DNA of 64,000 bases from Sphingobium lactosutens DS20 (GTDB taxonomy: Bacteria > Pseudomonadota > Alphaproteobacteria > Sphingomonadales > Sphingomonadaceae), in the NCBI RefSeq assembly GCF_000445105.1, contig NZ_ATDP01000097.1:144172-208171 (forward strand), given 5' to 3'. This document shows, one piece after another, positions 8,743-18,155 of the stretch. Both the position numbers and the translations under genes were made by a program. How positions within the stretch are numbered: the stretch's first letter is position 1; every line of letters starts with the position of its first letter. The notes below the pieces were generated by a model. That model was not told where the DNA came from. It made no database searches and saw only the letters and a list, made by a program, of their open reading frames with translations.

Positions 8743-9459
8743 GTGCGGATTCTGGCTTTGGCATCGCAGAAAGGCGGTTCTGGCAAGACGACGCTGTCCG
8801 GGCATCTGGCGGTGCAGGCCCAGCGTGCGGGCGCCGGCCCGGTCGTCCTGATCGACATCGATCCACAGGGATCGCTTGCCGATTGGTGGAACGAGCGCGA
8901 GGCCGAATTTCCCGCCTTTGCCCAGACCACGGTCGCGCGCCTTGCCGCGGACCTCGAAATCTTGCGCCAGCAGGGCTTCAAGCTGGCCGTCATCGACACG
9001 CCGCCTGCCATCACCATGGCGATCCAGAGCGTCATTTCCGTCGCCGAGCTGATTGTCGTGCCGACCCGACCCAGCCCGCATGACCTGCGCGCCGTGGGCG
9101 CGACGGTTGACCTGTGCGAGCGGGCGGGCAAACCGCTGATCTTTGTCGTCAATGCCGCCACGCCCAAGGCGCGGATCACGTCCGAAGCGGCCGTCGCCCT
9201 GTCACAACATGGTACGGTTGCGCCGGTGACGCTGCATCATCGCACCGATTTTGCCGCGTCGATGATCGACGGGCGCACGGTCATGGAGGTGGACCCGCGC
9301 GGGCGGTCCGCCGGAGAGGTGGAAACGCTGTGGGCCTATGTGTCCGACCGGCTGGAAAAGAATTTTCGGCGCACGGTCTTTTCGGTGCCCCATGGCAGCG
9401 TCGGCACCGTTGCCGCGCGCCCGGCCGGCGGCGGCTTTGGCCGTCGCGTGACCCAGTAA
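8743..9459 (+). CDS. ParA/MinD-family ATPase
   Basis: 238 residues starting at GTG 8743, supported by GGGGGAAG (8732-8738). The deviant Walker A is LASQKGGSGKTTLSGHLAVQ; the A' motif IDIDPQGSLADWW and the Walker B-like VIDTPPAITMA follow. Such ATPases form DNA- or membrane-bound gradients that position plasmids, chromosomes or protein complexes. No parB-like gene adjoins; instead the next gene (15 bp downstream) encodes a ribbon-helix-helix-like protein. The chromosome-partition parAB operon is normally elsewhere, so this is probably an orphan ParA. Confidence 0.88.
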   Translation: MRILALASQKGGSGKTTLSGHLAVQAQRAGAGPVVLIDIDPQGSLADWWNEREAEFPAFAQTTVARLAADLEILRQQGFKLAVIDTPPAITMAIQSVISVAELIVVPTRPSPHDLRAVGATVDLCERAGKPLIFVVNAATPKARITSEAAVALSQHGTVAPVTLHHRTDFAASMIDGRTVMEVDPRGRSAGEVETLWAYVSDRLEKNFRRTVFSVPHGSVGTVAARPAGGGFGRRVTQ

Positions 9460-9474
9460 GGAAGGCACAGGCAT

Positions 9475-10032
9475 ATGGGCGAACCCAAACCCCTCGCGTC
9501 GCTGACCTCCGGCCTGCTTGCCCGCAAGGGCGCGGCGCAGCCGGCGATGCGCCGTCCGATGCTCGGCTTTGGCCATGGTCAGGCGAATGCGTTGCAGCAG
9601 GATGACCTGGGGTGGAACGACATGGGGTTCGATGTCGAACCCGCGCCCCAGCCCGTGGAGCAGCCGATCGCGATCGGCCTCACTCCGATGGGGGCGACGC
9701 TGGATGCGCCAGTGCCGCCGGTCGTCACCGAACGCGAGGAACTGGCCGAACGGATCAATGCCGCGCCTGAGGCGGTAAGGCCGGTGGGCAAGAAAACGGC
9801 CAAGCGCGCGGACCCGGTCCGCGCCGTGGCGCAGGGACGAAAGGCCGCCTTCACGCTGCGGCTCGACGCGGACCGGCACCTCAAACTCCGCCTCGCCAGC
9901 GCCGTGACCGGACGGTCCGCGCAGCAGATGCTGACGCAGGCGCTCGACGAATTTCTGATGACCCTGCCGGAAATCGACCGGCTGGCCGAACAGTTGCCGC
10001 ACGCGCGGCGCATGATGACGAAGGGTGGATAA
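9475..10032 (+). CDS. Hypothetical protein with C-terminal ribbon-helix-helix-like segment
   Basis: 185 residues. The first 110 are Pro/Ala-rich and low in predicted structure. The C-terminal part (KAAFTLRLDADRHLKLRLAS, then AQQMLTQALDEFLMTLP) has the strand-helix-helix pattern of CopG/RHH DNA-binding proteins. It begins 15 bp after the ParA gene and ends at the start of the SPOR lipoprotein gene, so the three form one operon. A partner or adaptor role for the ParA ATPase is an inference; no close family was recognised. Confidence 0.7.
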   Translation: MGEPKPLASLTSGLLARKGAAQPAMRRPMLGFGHGQANALQQDDLGWNDMGFDVEPAPQPVEQPIAIGLTPMGATLDAPVPPVVTEREELAERINAAPEAVRPVGKKTAKRADPVRAVAQGRKAAFTLRLDADRHLKLRLASAVTGRSAQQMLTQALDEFLMTLPEIDRLAEQLPHARRMMTKGG

Positions 10033-10033
10033 G

Positions 10034-11392
10034 ATGATGAAGCGCACGACGTTCGGAAAGGCGGCGATATCCTCGCTGATCGTCGCCACCACCATGGTCG
10101 GTTGCACGGGGGCGGCATTCCACCCCCGGGTGTCGATCTCTCAACCCAAGGGCGATGCGGCCAAGCTGGCCGCGAAAGCGACCAGGGCGCTGGATGATCG
10201 CGACGCCGGCAATGCGGTGAAAGCGGCCGAGGCTGCTGTGCAGCTGGCGCCGCAAAATGGCGATTATCGTCAATTGCTGGGCCGCGCCTATGTTCTGGCC
10301 GGGCGTTTCGCGTCGGCGGAAACGGCTTTGTCTGACGCTCTGGCTCTGGGCAGCAGCGACGCTCGCACGATCGTCAGTCTGGCGCTGGTGCAGGTGGCGC
10401 AGGGCCGCGCGGATGCCGCGCGCAGCCTGCTGGCTGGGCATGCGGACACGATCCCGGCGTCTGACTATGGCCTTGCCATGGCGATGGCGGGGGACGCGGA
10501 CGGTGGCGTGCGCATCCTGTCGCAGGCAATCCACGATCCTTCGGCGACCGCGCGCACGCGGCAGAACCTGGCCTATGCCTATGCCCTGGCCGGCCGCTGG
10601 AAAGATGCCCGACTGGTGGTGGACATGGACCTTGACCCCGCAGACGCCAACAAGCGCGTGACGGAATGGGCGCAGCTGGCCGCACCCGCGCTCGCACCGC
10701 AGCGCGTCGCCGCGCTGATGGGCGTGACGATGGATCAGGCGGATGCCGGGCAGCCCGCAATGTTGGCGCTCGCCCCTGTCGCTCCAGCCGGGCCCGCCGC
10801 CGATCCCGTTGCCCTGGCCGCCGCCGCGCCGGAAGCTGTCGTTCAGCCGGTACCGGAGGTCGCGCCGGTCGCCTTTGCCGATGCTGCGCCTGAAACCCAG
10901 CCTGTTCCCAAGCCAATAGTGGCCGCTGCCCCGATCAAGCGCGTGGCCGCGCGTGACTTCATCGTGGAGGATCGCACTACTGCGCCGGCGAAAGCCAAGA
11001 CCGTCGTTGCGGCACAGCAAGCCGTCGCCCGGCAGCCGGCCCCGCGCGTGCAGAAGGCCGCTTTCATTAAGCCGGTATCGAACGCCAGCAATTGGGTCGT
11101 GCAACTCGGCGCCTATGACAGCGCCGCGATCGCGCGGGAGAAATGGACGGCGATGGCCGGACGCAACAGCGCGCTCAGCGCCTTTCCCGTTCTCACCAGC
11201 CAGGCGAAGGTGGGCGGACGCCTTTATCATCGGTTGGCGGTGAGCGGCTTTGCCAATCGCGACGACGCGATGACCGCGTGCCGCATGATACGCTCGCAGC
11301 GCGGTCAGTGCTTCGTGCGCGAAACCGCGCCCGGCGCCACGCCGCAGCGCTGGGCCGTATCCAGCCGGGGGCGGCAGTTCGCCGCGCGCTGA
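10034..11392 (+). CDS. TPR lipoprotein with C-terminal SPOR domain
   Basis: About 452 residues starting at ATG 10034, with AAGGG (10021-10025) 8 nt upstream; GTG 10025 is an alternative. The N-terminus is a lipoprotein-type signal with MVGC as likely lipobox. TPR-like repeats occupy about residues 40-210 (RDAGNAVKAAEAAVQLAPQN, YRQLLGRAYVLAGRFASAE), then comes a long Ala/Pro linker, then a SPOR domain (SNWVVQLGAYDSAAIAREKW) near 350-430. It is the second SPOR/repeat protein flanking the ParA gene and the last gene of this operon, followed by a strong hairpin at 11419-11451. Confidence 0.83.
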   Translation: MMKRTTFGKAAISSLIVATTMVGCTGAAFHPRVSISQPKGDAAKLAAKATRALDDRDAGNAVKAAEAAVQLAPQNGDYRQLLGRAYVLAGRFASAETALSDALALGSSDARTIVSLALVQVAQGRADAARSLLAGHADTIPASDYGLAMAMAGDADGGVRILSQAIHDPSATARTRQNLAYAYALAGRWKDARLVVDMDLDPADANKRVTEWAQLAAPALAPQRVAALMGVTMDQADAGQPAMLALAPVAPAGPAADPVALAAAAPEAVVQPVPEVAPVAFADAAPETQPVPKPIVAAAPIKRVAARDFIVEDRTTAPAKAKTVVAAQQAVARQPAPRVQKAAFIKPVSNASNWVVQLGAYDSAAIAREKWTAMAGRNSALSAFPVLTSQAKVGGRLYHRLAVSGFANRDDAMTACRMIRSQRGQCFVRETAPGATPQRWAVSSRGRQFAAR

Positions 11393-11418
11393 TCCGGTTT
11401 CTTCCCGAGTATGACCTG

Positions 11419-11451
11419 AAGCGCGCAGAGCCACCCCGGTTCTGCGCGCTT
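11419..11451 (+). terminator. Terminator-like hairpin after the ParA-SPOR operon
   Basis: Perfect 11-bp inverted repeat AAGCGCGCAGA / TCTGCGCGCTT around an 11-nt loop, 27 bp after the stop at 11392. There is no U-tract, so it may act as a bidirectional or Rho-assisted stop, or as an mRNA 3' stabiliser. The rest of 11452-11666 shows no gene I can support. Confidence 0.5.
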
Positions 11452-11666
11452 GTCATGTCTGACCGATGGAACGCTTGCCAACCGGTATCAGTGCCGATTG
11501 ATAATGGCTCTCCGCCGATCACCTGAGCGACTGGATATCGCAACAGCCAACCGGCGGAGAGGGTCAAGCAAAAAGAGAATTTCAAATAAGGAAGGTTTGC
11601 CGGATTGCTCGCGTTTCAAGTTGGCCTCTAGCCTTCAGAGCGCAGGTAGTCCGATTCTTGGTGTTT

Positions 11667-13925
11667 TTAAAATGAAAATCCCACTGTTGCGCCATATGTT
11701 CGCGGCGCCTGATAGTTCACGAAGTGAGACCCATTGGGGAGCGTCGATGCGAAGTTGAGGACGCGCTTATTGAGAAGGTTTTTGCCGAATACGCCGAACG
11801 ATATTTTGTTCGGCAACGTCAACTTCAGCGTGCCGTTTAGAATGTCATAGGCGCGCTGGCGCGTGATATTGTCGGACTCCGTGTAAAAGCCGCTCGAATG
11901 ATAGAGATTGATAGCGCCATCGAATATGGCAAATCCCAGATCCCGATTGTACGACGCGCCTGCATTCATCGTGAACGTTGCCGCCAGGGGAAGCTGATTG
12001 CCTGCGCAGGAACCGACGACGCTCGGCGTCCCGCCCGCTGGCGTCGACCGAAGGCAGTTCGGAAAACTCGTGAACTTCGCGCTGATGAGGTTAAAGCCGC
12101 CGTTCAATCGCAACGAATCCGTTGCCTTGACGGTAACGTCAGCATCTATTCCATAGTCCCGCGCCTTACCCGCGTTTAGAATCGTGATTGCACCGGCAAG
12201 AAGTTGCTGAATCTGAATGTCGGTATACCGGTAATAAAAGCCAGCGACATTCAGTCGGACACGACGATCCACAATGTCCAGTTTCAGCCCGCCTTCGAAA
12301 GCATCCAACGTTTCCGGACGGTACGCGGCCGACCCCGGCAAGGGCGCATTGAATCCGCCACTTTTGAAACCCCTGTTGTATGACAGATAGGCCAGAACCT
12401 CGGGGCTGAACCGATGATCGAGGCTGGCCCGATAGGTGAATTTATTAAATCTCTTCGAGGCGTCCGGCGCTTCGGTCGTCGGTAGCGCCAAATTTAAAGG
12501 CAGGACGAAGACGTCGGTCAGTCCATCATATGCCGAGCGCTTCTCGGTCGTGTACCGACCACCCAAAGTGAGGTTCGTATCATCAAAGATTTCGTAGGTT
12601 CCCTGGGCATAGCCGGCGAATGACTCAGCACTGACTGAGTTGTTGATCGTGACGCGCACCCCCTGGTCATTGGCTGTCAGTATGAATGGATCGTATGCTG
12701 AGACGCCCTTGAAATAATAAGCGCCGACGAGCCAAGTGAATCTGCCACGCTGCCTGGAGGATAATTGCAATTCCTGGCTGAACTGATGATCCCCCTGGGT
12801 TTGCGAAATATATTCAAGCGGCTGCTGCGTCCCGTCATAATCGAATAAGGTCGACTGTTTCGACTTGCGATAGGCTGTCAGGCTCATAAAATTAAGGTCG
12901 TTTATTTCCTGATCATATCGCAGGCTGACCCCGCCGCCCTTGGTCGTGGTAACAGGGGCGGTATCGTTGAAGGCGTCATACCCAAGATCGGGAACGGGGC
13001 CAGCCGCAGGGAAATAACCCGACACTGTTCCGCCCCGCACGACATTGGTGATGAAGGAGTCACGGTGAGTGGCGTAGTCGCCGATCAGGGTGAACTTCGT
13101 TCCGTCCCGAGGCGCAAAAACCATTTTGGAGCGCAGAGCAATGTCGCGGTCAATCTTGAGTACGTCCCCACCGGTCGCCAGGTTGCGCCCATAGCCATCA
13201 CCCTGGTGAGTGCCGGTTACTGCGAAATCTGCAAAAAGCGTGTCTGTTATCGGGCCGCTGATATACGCGTCGCCATTGAAGATATCGTAGTTTCCATAGC
13301 TGACGTTGGCGCTGCCGGTTGCAACCTCGCTCGGTTCCCGCGTGGTTATCTGCAGCAGTCCGCCCGTCGCGTTTCGACCGAACAGAGTACCTTGCGGACC
13401 CTTCAAGACTTCGATCTGCGCGACGTTATTCAATGCCAGCAACGAAGCCGCAGGTGATGCATAATAAACCCCGTCAATATACAAGGCGATCGGGTTTTCG
13501 ACACCAGGCCCGATGCCATTACTGCCGATCCCCCGAAGACTGAACGAAACGCTGCCAGCACTGTTTGTAACGTTGAGGGCCGGCACTACCAGCTTGATAT
13601 CACTGACGTTATTGATGCCGGTGTTTGACAGTTGCGTCGCGGTAACGGCGCTAATGGCGATCGGAACGTCCTGAAGGCTTTCGGAACGCTTTTGCGCCGT
13701 CACGACAATATCCTCAAGGCCCTGACTTTCCGGCGCAGTGCCAGGGGCTTGGGGGGAAACGGAACCGGATGGTACGGGAGCATTGTCTGGAATAGACGAG
13801 GGCTGGTTTTGCCCGCCGACGGTTCCCTGCGATTGGGGAAGGCTGCCGGCGGGTATTTGGGCCCAGGCTGTGGTCGAAAGCAAAGTCGCGACCAAATTGC
13901 CAAGGACAGCATGGCGATAGATCAT
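11667..13925 (-). CDS. TonB-dependent outer-membrane receptor
   Basis: 752 residues. A signal peptide (MIYRHAVLGNLVATLLSTTAWAQ cleaved after AQ) is followed by a plug domain starting DIVVTAQKRSESLQDVPIAI, the plug landmark EVLKGPQGTLFGRNATGG, and a beta-barrel ending in aromatic GATVGFSF. It belongs to the large iron-complex/aromatic receptor class abundant in sphingomonads. GGGGAGAGGAAT precedes ATG 13925. It is the distal gene of the minus-strand catabolic unit, 67 bp after a Rieske oxygenase gene, so uptake of the pathway substrate is a reasonable inference; the ligand is unknown. Confidence 0.88.
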   Translation of the reverse strand: MIYRHAVLGNLVATLLSTTAWAQIPAGSLPQSQGTVGGQNQPSSIPDNAPVPSGSVSPQAPGTAPESQGLEDIVVTAQKRSESLQDVPIAISAVTATQLSNTGINNVSDIKLVVPALNVTNSAGSVSFSLRGIGSNGIGPGVENPIALYIDGVYYASPAASLLALNNVAQIEVLKGPQGTLFGRNATGGLLQITTREPSEVATGSANVSYGNYDIFNGDAYISGPITDTLFADFAVTGTHQGDGYGRNLATGGDVLKIDRDIALRSKMVFAPRDGTKFTLIGDYATHRDSFITNVVRGGTVSGYFPAAGPVPDLGYDAFNDTAPVTTTKGGGVSLRYDQEINDLNFMSLTAYRKSKQSTLFDYDGTQQPLEYISQTQGDHQFSQELQLSSRQRGRFTWLVGAYYFKGVSAYDPFILTANDQGVRVTINNSVSAESFAGYAQGTYEIFDDTNLTLGGRYTTEKRSAYDGLTDVFVLPLNLALPTTEAPDASKRFNKFTYRASLDHRFSPEVLAYLSYNRGFKSGGFNAPLPGSAAYRPETLDAFEGGLKLDIVDRRVRLNVAGFYYRYTDIQIQQLLAGAITILNAGKARDYGIDADVTVKATDSLRLNGGFNLISAKFTSFPNCLRSTPAGGTPSVVGSCAGNQLPLAATFTMNAGASYNRDLGFAIFDGAINLYHSSGFYTESDNITRQRAYDILNGTLKLTLPNKISFGVFGKNLLNKRVLNFASTLPNGSHFVNYQAPRTYGATVGFSF

Positions 13926-13992
13926 AATATTCCTCTCCCCAAAAAATGCCTCGCCGGCTTCGAATGTCCGGATGCGAGGTGCTGGTCGTTAT

Positions 13993-15024
13993 TTAAGCTG
14001 CTTCGATCATGTTGTTTTCGGCGCGAATGAGCTTGTCGAGCAGCATCCGGGCGCGCACGGCGGCCACGTCGGTCTTCAAGATTACGGGCTTCATTTCCAG
14101 CAAGTCGGCGCCTCCCATCATCGAGCTGCAGGCCCGGATCATCGGCTCGTCCTCTTCCATGAAGGCTTGGCGCGTCGTCTGCCGAATTGCCTCGTCCGCG
14201 TCCGGGTCATCCAGCGCGACATTGCGGGCAATCGCATAGAAATAGTGAGTGCTGTTGTCCGTCGCAGGACAGAGCAGATGAAGGCTTGGCAGCCGAACGC
14301 CTTGCTCAGGATCGCCGTTGACCTCGCTCATCCTAAAATCGAGATATAAGGACGACGGTGCAGTGAGGTGCATATAGGCGCGCACGTCCGTGCGGTCGCG
14401 CGGGAAAAAGGGCTTGAGTTGCGGCGACGGAGGGACGTTCCGAAAATCATAATCCGAATGAACGGATATGCCATTCTGATGAAAGCGATGGTGGAGGTTG
14501 TCGCCACCATATTCTTCAGACGACAGCCCACCCCTGTGGATGTACGATGCGTGGGTCAGATCCATCAGATTGTCGATGATGAGGCGGTAATTGGCATCGA
14601 CCAGCAGATAGCCGGCAACCGGCTTGAAGTCGGGACTCACCATGAACTCTGTGTCGATGATGTCGTCCACCGATGCCCGCGATGGGTCGCCCATCCAGAT
14701 CCAGAGCACGCCGCCGCGATCGACCACTGGGTAAGTCTTTAGCTGAACCTTTGGCACGCTACGATCACCATGCGGATTTGCGATGCAATGGCCGTTGCGA
14801 TCAAAAACAAGACCGTGATACCCGCATTCGATCGCACTGCCGCACACGCGCCCAAGATGCAGCGGTGCAAAGCGATGCGGGCAGCGATCGGACATCGCCA
14901 CCGGCTCGCCGTCTTCTGCGCGGAACAGCAGCACCGGCTCGTTCAGCAGGCTTCTGCCAAGCGGCTTCTCCGCAATTTCGTCGCTCCACCCGGCCGGATA
15001 CCAAGCATTGCGTAGAAAAGTCAT
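13993..15024 (-). CDS. VanA-type Rieske aromatic oxygenase, alpha subunit
   Basis: 343 residues. The N-terminal Rieske [2Fe-2S] ligands are in CPHRFAPLHLGR and CGYHGL (CxH...CxxH). The mononuclear iron motif is in IIDNLMDLTHASYIH (D-x3-H-x4-H), and the overall layout matches vanillate O-demethylase oxygenases. Members demethylate methoxy-aromatics or hydroxylate rings and need a separate reductase; none is encoded nearby. ATG 15024 follows GGAGAG. It lies between the TonB receptor and the BKACE gene in the same orientation. Confidence 0.88.
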   Translation of the reverse strand: MTFLRNAWYPAGWSDEIAEKPLGRSLLNEPVLLFRAEDGEPVAMSDRCPHRFAPLHLGRVCGSAIECGYHGLVFDRNGHCIANPHGDRSVPKVQLKTYPVVDRGGVLWIWMGDPSRASVDDIIDTEFMVSPDFKPVAGYLLVDANYRLIIDNLMDLTHASYIHRGGLSSEEYGGDNLHHRFHQNGISVHSDYDFRNVPPSPQLKPFFPRDRTDVRAYMHLTAPSSLYLDFRMSEVNGDPEQGVRLPSLHLLCPATDNSTHYFYAIARNVALDDPDADEAIRQTTRQAFMEEDEPMIRACSSMMGGADLLEMKPVILKTDVAAVRARMLLDKLIRAENNMIEAA

Positions 15025-15067
15025 GTCACTCTCCAGATATGATGCAGGTCAAGGCCGCGCCGTTCGC

Positions 15068-15949
15068 TCAATTGGTTTTCAACCCCAGTAGCTCGCGGGC
15101 TTCGCCCGGGCTTGCGATCTCAAAGCCAAGCTCGGTTGCGATACGACGGGTGCGCGCGACCAGTTGCTCATTCGTGGCAAGCTCGCCTTTCGCGTAGTAA
15201 TTATTGTCCTCAAGCCCGACGCGGACATGGCCGCCCAGAAGCATCGCCTGGGTCGTTGCGGGAAGCTGGGCGGATCCGATTGCCGACACGCAAAAGATGG
15301 ACTGCGGGGGAAGCGCCGCAATCATCGCAGCCAGAATGTCGTGGCTGTACGGCATCGCGCCTTGGAATCCGCGATCTGCACCCAGCACCATGTTGATATA
15401 ATAGGGCGGCTTGTCGTACCCTTTTTGGATCAAGCGCGTGACATCCTGAAGAATGTGGTTTGGAGCGAACACTTCCCACTCCGGCTTGATGCCGCGCTCG
15501 ATCATCCGCTTGACCAACTGTTCACAGCGATTTGGTGGCGTGATGACCACGATTTCTCTGCCGCCGTGCACGTCGCAGAACGTCATGCCATCGAATGTCG
15601 CCATCTCTGCGCCAGCGTCACATCCCTTGAGGCGTTCTTCAAAACTCGACTCGAAAAGCCCGTCGGGTCGCTCGATCAGCATGTCGCCGCTTGAACCACC
15701 ACCAGTCGAATTATTGATGACGATATCGCATTTCTCGCGAATACGCCGGTTTATATTCGAATATATTTCAGCATTGCAGGTTGCTTGATCGTCTGGACGT
15801 CGCGCGTGGAGTGCCGCGATGGATGCACCCTCTTTGTAAGAAAGAAAAACCGACTCTGCTATTTCCTCAGGCTGTGTGGGTAAATTTGGGTTTTGGCTCT
15901 TCTGTGCCATTCCGCCAGTCGGTGCGACCGTGATCATTAAGCGAGACAT
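15068..15949 (-). CDS. BKACE family (DUF849) beta-keto acid cleavage enzyme
   Basis: 293 residues with the DUF849 hallmarks: an early VAPTGG, INNSTGGGSSGD, and the C-terminal GGHVRVGLEDNNYY. The founding member, 3-keto-5-aminohexanoate cleavage enzyme, uses Zn2+ and acetyl-CoA to split a beta-keto acid into acetoacetate and an acyl-CoA; family members accept varied beta-keto acids. In this catabolic operon it probably acts on a ring-cleavage-derived beta-keto acid. That is an inference: substrate specificity cannot be read from the sequence. Confidence 0.85.
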   Translation of the reverse strand: MSRLMITVAPTGGMAQKSQNPNLPTQPEEIAESVFLSYKEGASIAALHARRPDDQATCNAEIYSNINRRIREKCDIVINNSTGGGSSGDMLIERPDGLFESSFEERLKGCDAGAEMATFDGMTFCDVHGGREIVVITPPNRCEQLVKRMIERGIKPEWEVFAPNHILQDVTRLIQKGYDKPPYYINMVLGADRGFQGAMPYSHDILAAMIAALPPQSIFCVSAIGSAQLPATTQAMLLGGHVRVGLEDNNYYAKGELATNEQLVARTRRIATELGFEIASPGEARELLGLKTN

Positions 15950-15994
15950 GAGGGTGGTCTTTCGTCATTGGTTCAAAAACGTATCAAGATGCGA

Positions 15995-16948
15995 TTATTG
16001 CATCGCAACCTTCACCGACAGCCGGCCCAAGCGTTCAATTTCAATATGAATGGAACCATTGAAGTTGAGCATGTTGGCGCGGGTGACGCCCGGTATGTCC
16101 GGCGCATCGGGATCATCATTGTCGCCGCCCACAGCAGTACCCATCGATACGACATCGCCTGGCAGGAGAGTCATCGTCTGGGAGATGTGCGAAAGCGCGT
16201 CGCCGACACTCCAGGTGTAATTTCCCGTATGGTCAGACGCGATCAGCCGATCATCCATCCAGCAGCGGATGGTGAGGTCGGCAGGATTGGGCACCTCGTC
16301 GCGCGTCACAATAAAAGGTCCCATAGGGGCGAAGGTGTCGCTCGCTTTGTATCTGCCCGGATATGTCGTGAAGCCCACTGCGGGTTCGTTCGCACCGGTT
16401 GCCGCATCCGGCTTGAAAAAGCGGAAGCTGAACGAATCCTCTTCCCTCATCCCGACAGAGGTGACGTCGTTGATGATTGAGTAGCCGAAAATCGCATCAA
16501 GTGCTTCGCTTGGCGTAGCGCGACTGATCTTGCTGCCAATGACGACACCAAGTTCGGGTTCGGGATGGGTCAACCCGTCGGTCTGACGCAGTCTCACTGC
16601 GGAGCCGTGACCGGTCAGGGCAGTAAACGGTTTGAGGAAGAAGGCGGGGTGATCGGTTGGCGCCCTTATTTTGACTGCATCCAATGAGCGGTTGTTAAGT
16701 GCGAGGAAGGCCATCTTGCTTGGGCGGTCGATCGGGGGGAGCCAGGATACGTCTTCGGGTGCGTAGGTGCCCTCCGCTTTTGCAATCTTGTTCTGCACCA
16801 TAGTGAGAACTTCCGGACCAGCCTCGATAAGGGAAGCCATATCGCGGGGGGCTGATGGGAACACAGAACGAATATCAAGCAGGCGACCATTGGCGGCTTG
16901 CACACCCAATATTTTGTTTCCGTTTGCTACAAACGTCGCCAGTTTCAC
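15995..16948 (-). CDS. Fumarylacetoacetate hydrolase-family protein
   Basis: 317 residues. The FAH C-terminal domain is shown by FFLKPFTALTGHG, the metal-binding HPEPELGVVIGSKI, GYSIINDVTS and LLPGDVVSMGTAVGG. FAH members hydrolyse or hydrate/decarboxylate acylpyruvates and dienoates in meta-cleavage pathways. The start is GTG overlapping the upstream stop (GTGA), with AGGAG just upstream, so it is coupled to the alpha/beta hydrolase gene. Confidence 0.87.
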   Translation of the reverse strand: MKLATFVANGNKILGVQAANGRLLDIRSVFPSAPRDMASLIEAGPEVLTMVQNKIAKAEGTYAPEDVSWLPPIDRPSKMAFLALNNRSLDAVKIRAPTDHPAFFLKPFTALTGHGSAVRLRQTDGLTHPEPELGVVIGSKISRATPSEALDAIFGYSIINDVTSVGMREEDSFSFRFFKPDAATGANEPAVGFTTYPGRYKASDTFAPMGPFIVTRDEVPNPADLTIRCWMDDRLIASDHTGNYTWSVGDALSHISQTMTLLPGDVVSMGTAVGGDNDDPDAPDIPGVTRANMLNFNGSIHIEIERLGRLSVKVAMQ

Positions 16949-17664
16949 GCTATTTTCTCCTGATCATCCTGTGGCACTTGAGCTTGCAGAAATTCGGCCG
17001 CCGCTTCACGGAACCCTGGCGTGGCGGGCAGATCAAAATGTCCGACCCCTTTCAGCCAAATGACCTGGGCAGGCCGCAGGCTGGACACGAGTTGTTCGGC
17101 ATTACTGGCGATTGGATCTTCGGTCCCATTTACAAGAAGCACCGATGCGATGATGTTCTTGAAATCGTCCGGCTTGAACAACGGGTTGGGCGGACGGCGA
17201 AGAACAGCGGCGACCGCCGATCGATCGTTCGACTTGACGTCAAAGGTGCTGATGAATTTGCTTACAGGAGCCGGTACATCACCCGAATATCTGCCTTCCA
17301 GCGCATCGGCTGCCGCGTCCGCCACGCTTTCGCGCGCGAAGACATTGTCTCCCACGCCGCCCAGAACCAACCGTCTGATCCGTCCCGGGAAGCGTATGGC
17401 CAAATCTAGCAGCACCTTGCTTCCCAGGGAGAAGCCGACTGCATCGAAAACATCCGGGAGCCTTGTCGCGACGCTCCCTGCAAGGTCGGCATAGGCCGAC
17501 GGGCTGTGGGAATGCGACCCCGGGCCATGCCCCGGCAAGTTAATCAAATCCACGCGGCGTGTGGAAAATGTTTGTGGCCATCCTGTGCGTTCGAACGTGG
17601 CAGCCGGCGTGCCGCCGCAGCCGTGAAACAGGAGAAGCGGAAGGTCGTCAGAACCAGACGTCAT
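16945..17664 (-). CDS. Alpha/beta hydrolase
   Basis: 239 residues. The oxyanion-hole HGCGG near residue 14, the nucleophile elbow VGFSLGSK (GxSxG) near residue 80, and a late GVGHFDLPATPGF with the catalytic His define an alpha/beta-hydrolase fold. It resembles meta-cleavage product hydrolases or esterases of aromatic pathways. ATGA overlaps with the gene before and GTGA with the gene after show tight translational coupling: SnoaL-like, hydrolase, FAH. Confidence 0.82.
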   Translation of the reverse strand: MTSGSDDLPLLLFHGCGGTPAATFERTGWPQTFSTRRVDLINLPGHGPGSHSHSPSAYADLAGSVATRLPDVFDAVGFSLGSKVLLDLAIRFPGRIRRLVLGGVGDNVFARESVADAAADALEGRYSGDVPAPVSKFISTFDVKSNDRSAVAAVLRRPPNPLFKPDDFKNIIASVLLVNGTEDPIASNAEQLVSSLRPAQVIWLKGVGHFDLPATPGFREAAAEFLQAQVPQDDQEKIA

Positions 17665-18155
17665 TGCGCCACCCCGTCTGCAGGTTCGCTCGCTAAGGGC
17701 GGCGGAACCTCCATGAAGGGGTCAATCTGGAGAGTGTGCAGCCACCAGTTGCCGTCAGGATCGCAGCGACATTCTGCAAGGCAACGGCCAATGGACGAGG
17801 GTGCCGAGGCCGGTAAGGGAAGCGGTCCGCTGCCCGAAAAAACCAGAACCGCGAATTTCAATTCCGCCCGTGCCGCGCCAGTGATGGCGATGACCGGATA
17901 GCTGGCGTGGTGGATCGTCGAACGGTTGGCATCGGCTGCCCGCACCCGACGTTCCTTGAGAAAGGAGAGTATGGCTTCGTGCCCGGCAAATTCTTGGCCG
18001 GCTATGGAGAATGTGCCATCCTGCAAGAACAGGGCCGCACCAGCTTCCGCGTCCAGATCGTCTGCCGCCAGCCAAAATCGCTGCACCAGAGTAACAAGCC
18101 GGTGAGCGTCGGCCAGCAAAACGGCACGATCATCGAGAAGATCCCTGGCCACCAT
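17661..18155 (-). CDS. SnoaL-like / NTF2-fold protein
   Basis: 164 residues with an NTF2-like cone-fold pattern: RFWLAADDLDAEAGAALFLQ, DGTFSIAGQEFAGHEAILSF, then a conserved HHASYPVIAITG strand. SnoaL_4-type proteins act as small hydratases, isomerases or binding proteins, and some are small subunits of ring-hydroxylating oxygenases. It is the first gene of the unit that runs down to the TonB receptor. A dyad operator candidate lies upstream at 18287-18301. The exact role is unknown. Confidence 0.65.
   Translation of the reverse strand: MVARDLLDDRAVLLADAHRLVTLVQRFWLAADDLDAEAGAALFLQDGTFSIAGQEFAGHEAILSFLKERRVRAADANRSTIHHASYPVIAITGAARAELKFAVLVFSGSGPLPLPASAPSSIGRCLAECRCDPDGNWWLHTLQIDPFMEVPPPLASEPADGVAQ

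Noticed and set aside
8743..10032. Plasmid-type parAB partition locus
   Set aside because: No ParB fold, no replication gene and no centromere-like repeat array nearby; SPOR neighbours point to another role.
11450..11758. Plus-strand open frame overlapping the end of the TonB receptor
   Set aside because: It starts inside the terminator hairpin, runs into the receptor's C-terminal codons antisense, and has no family signal.
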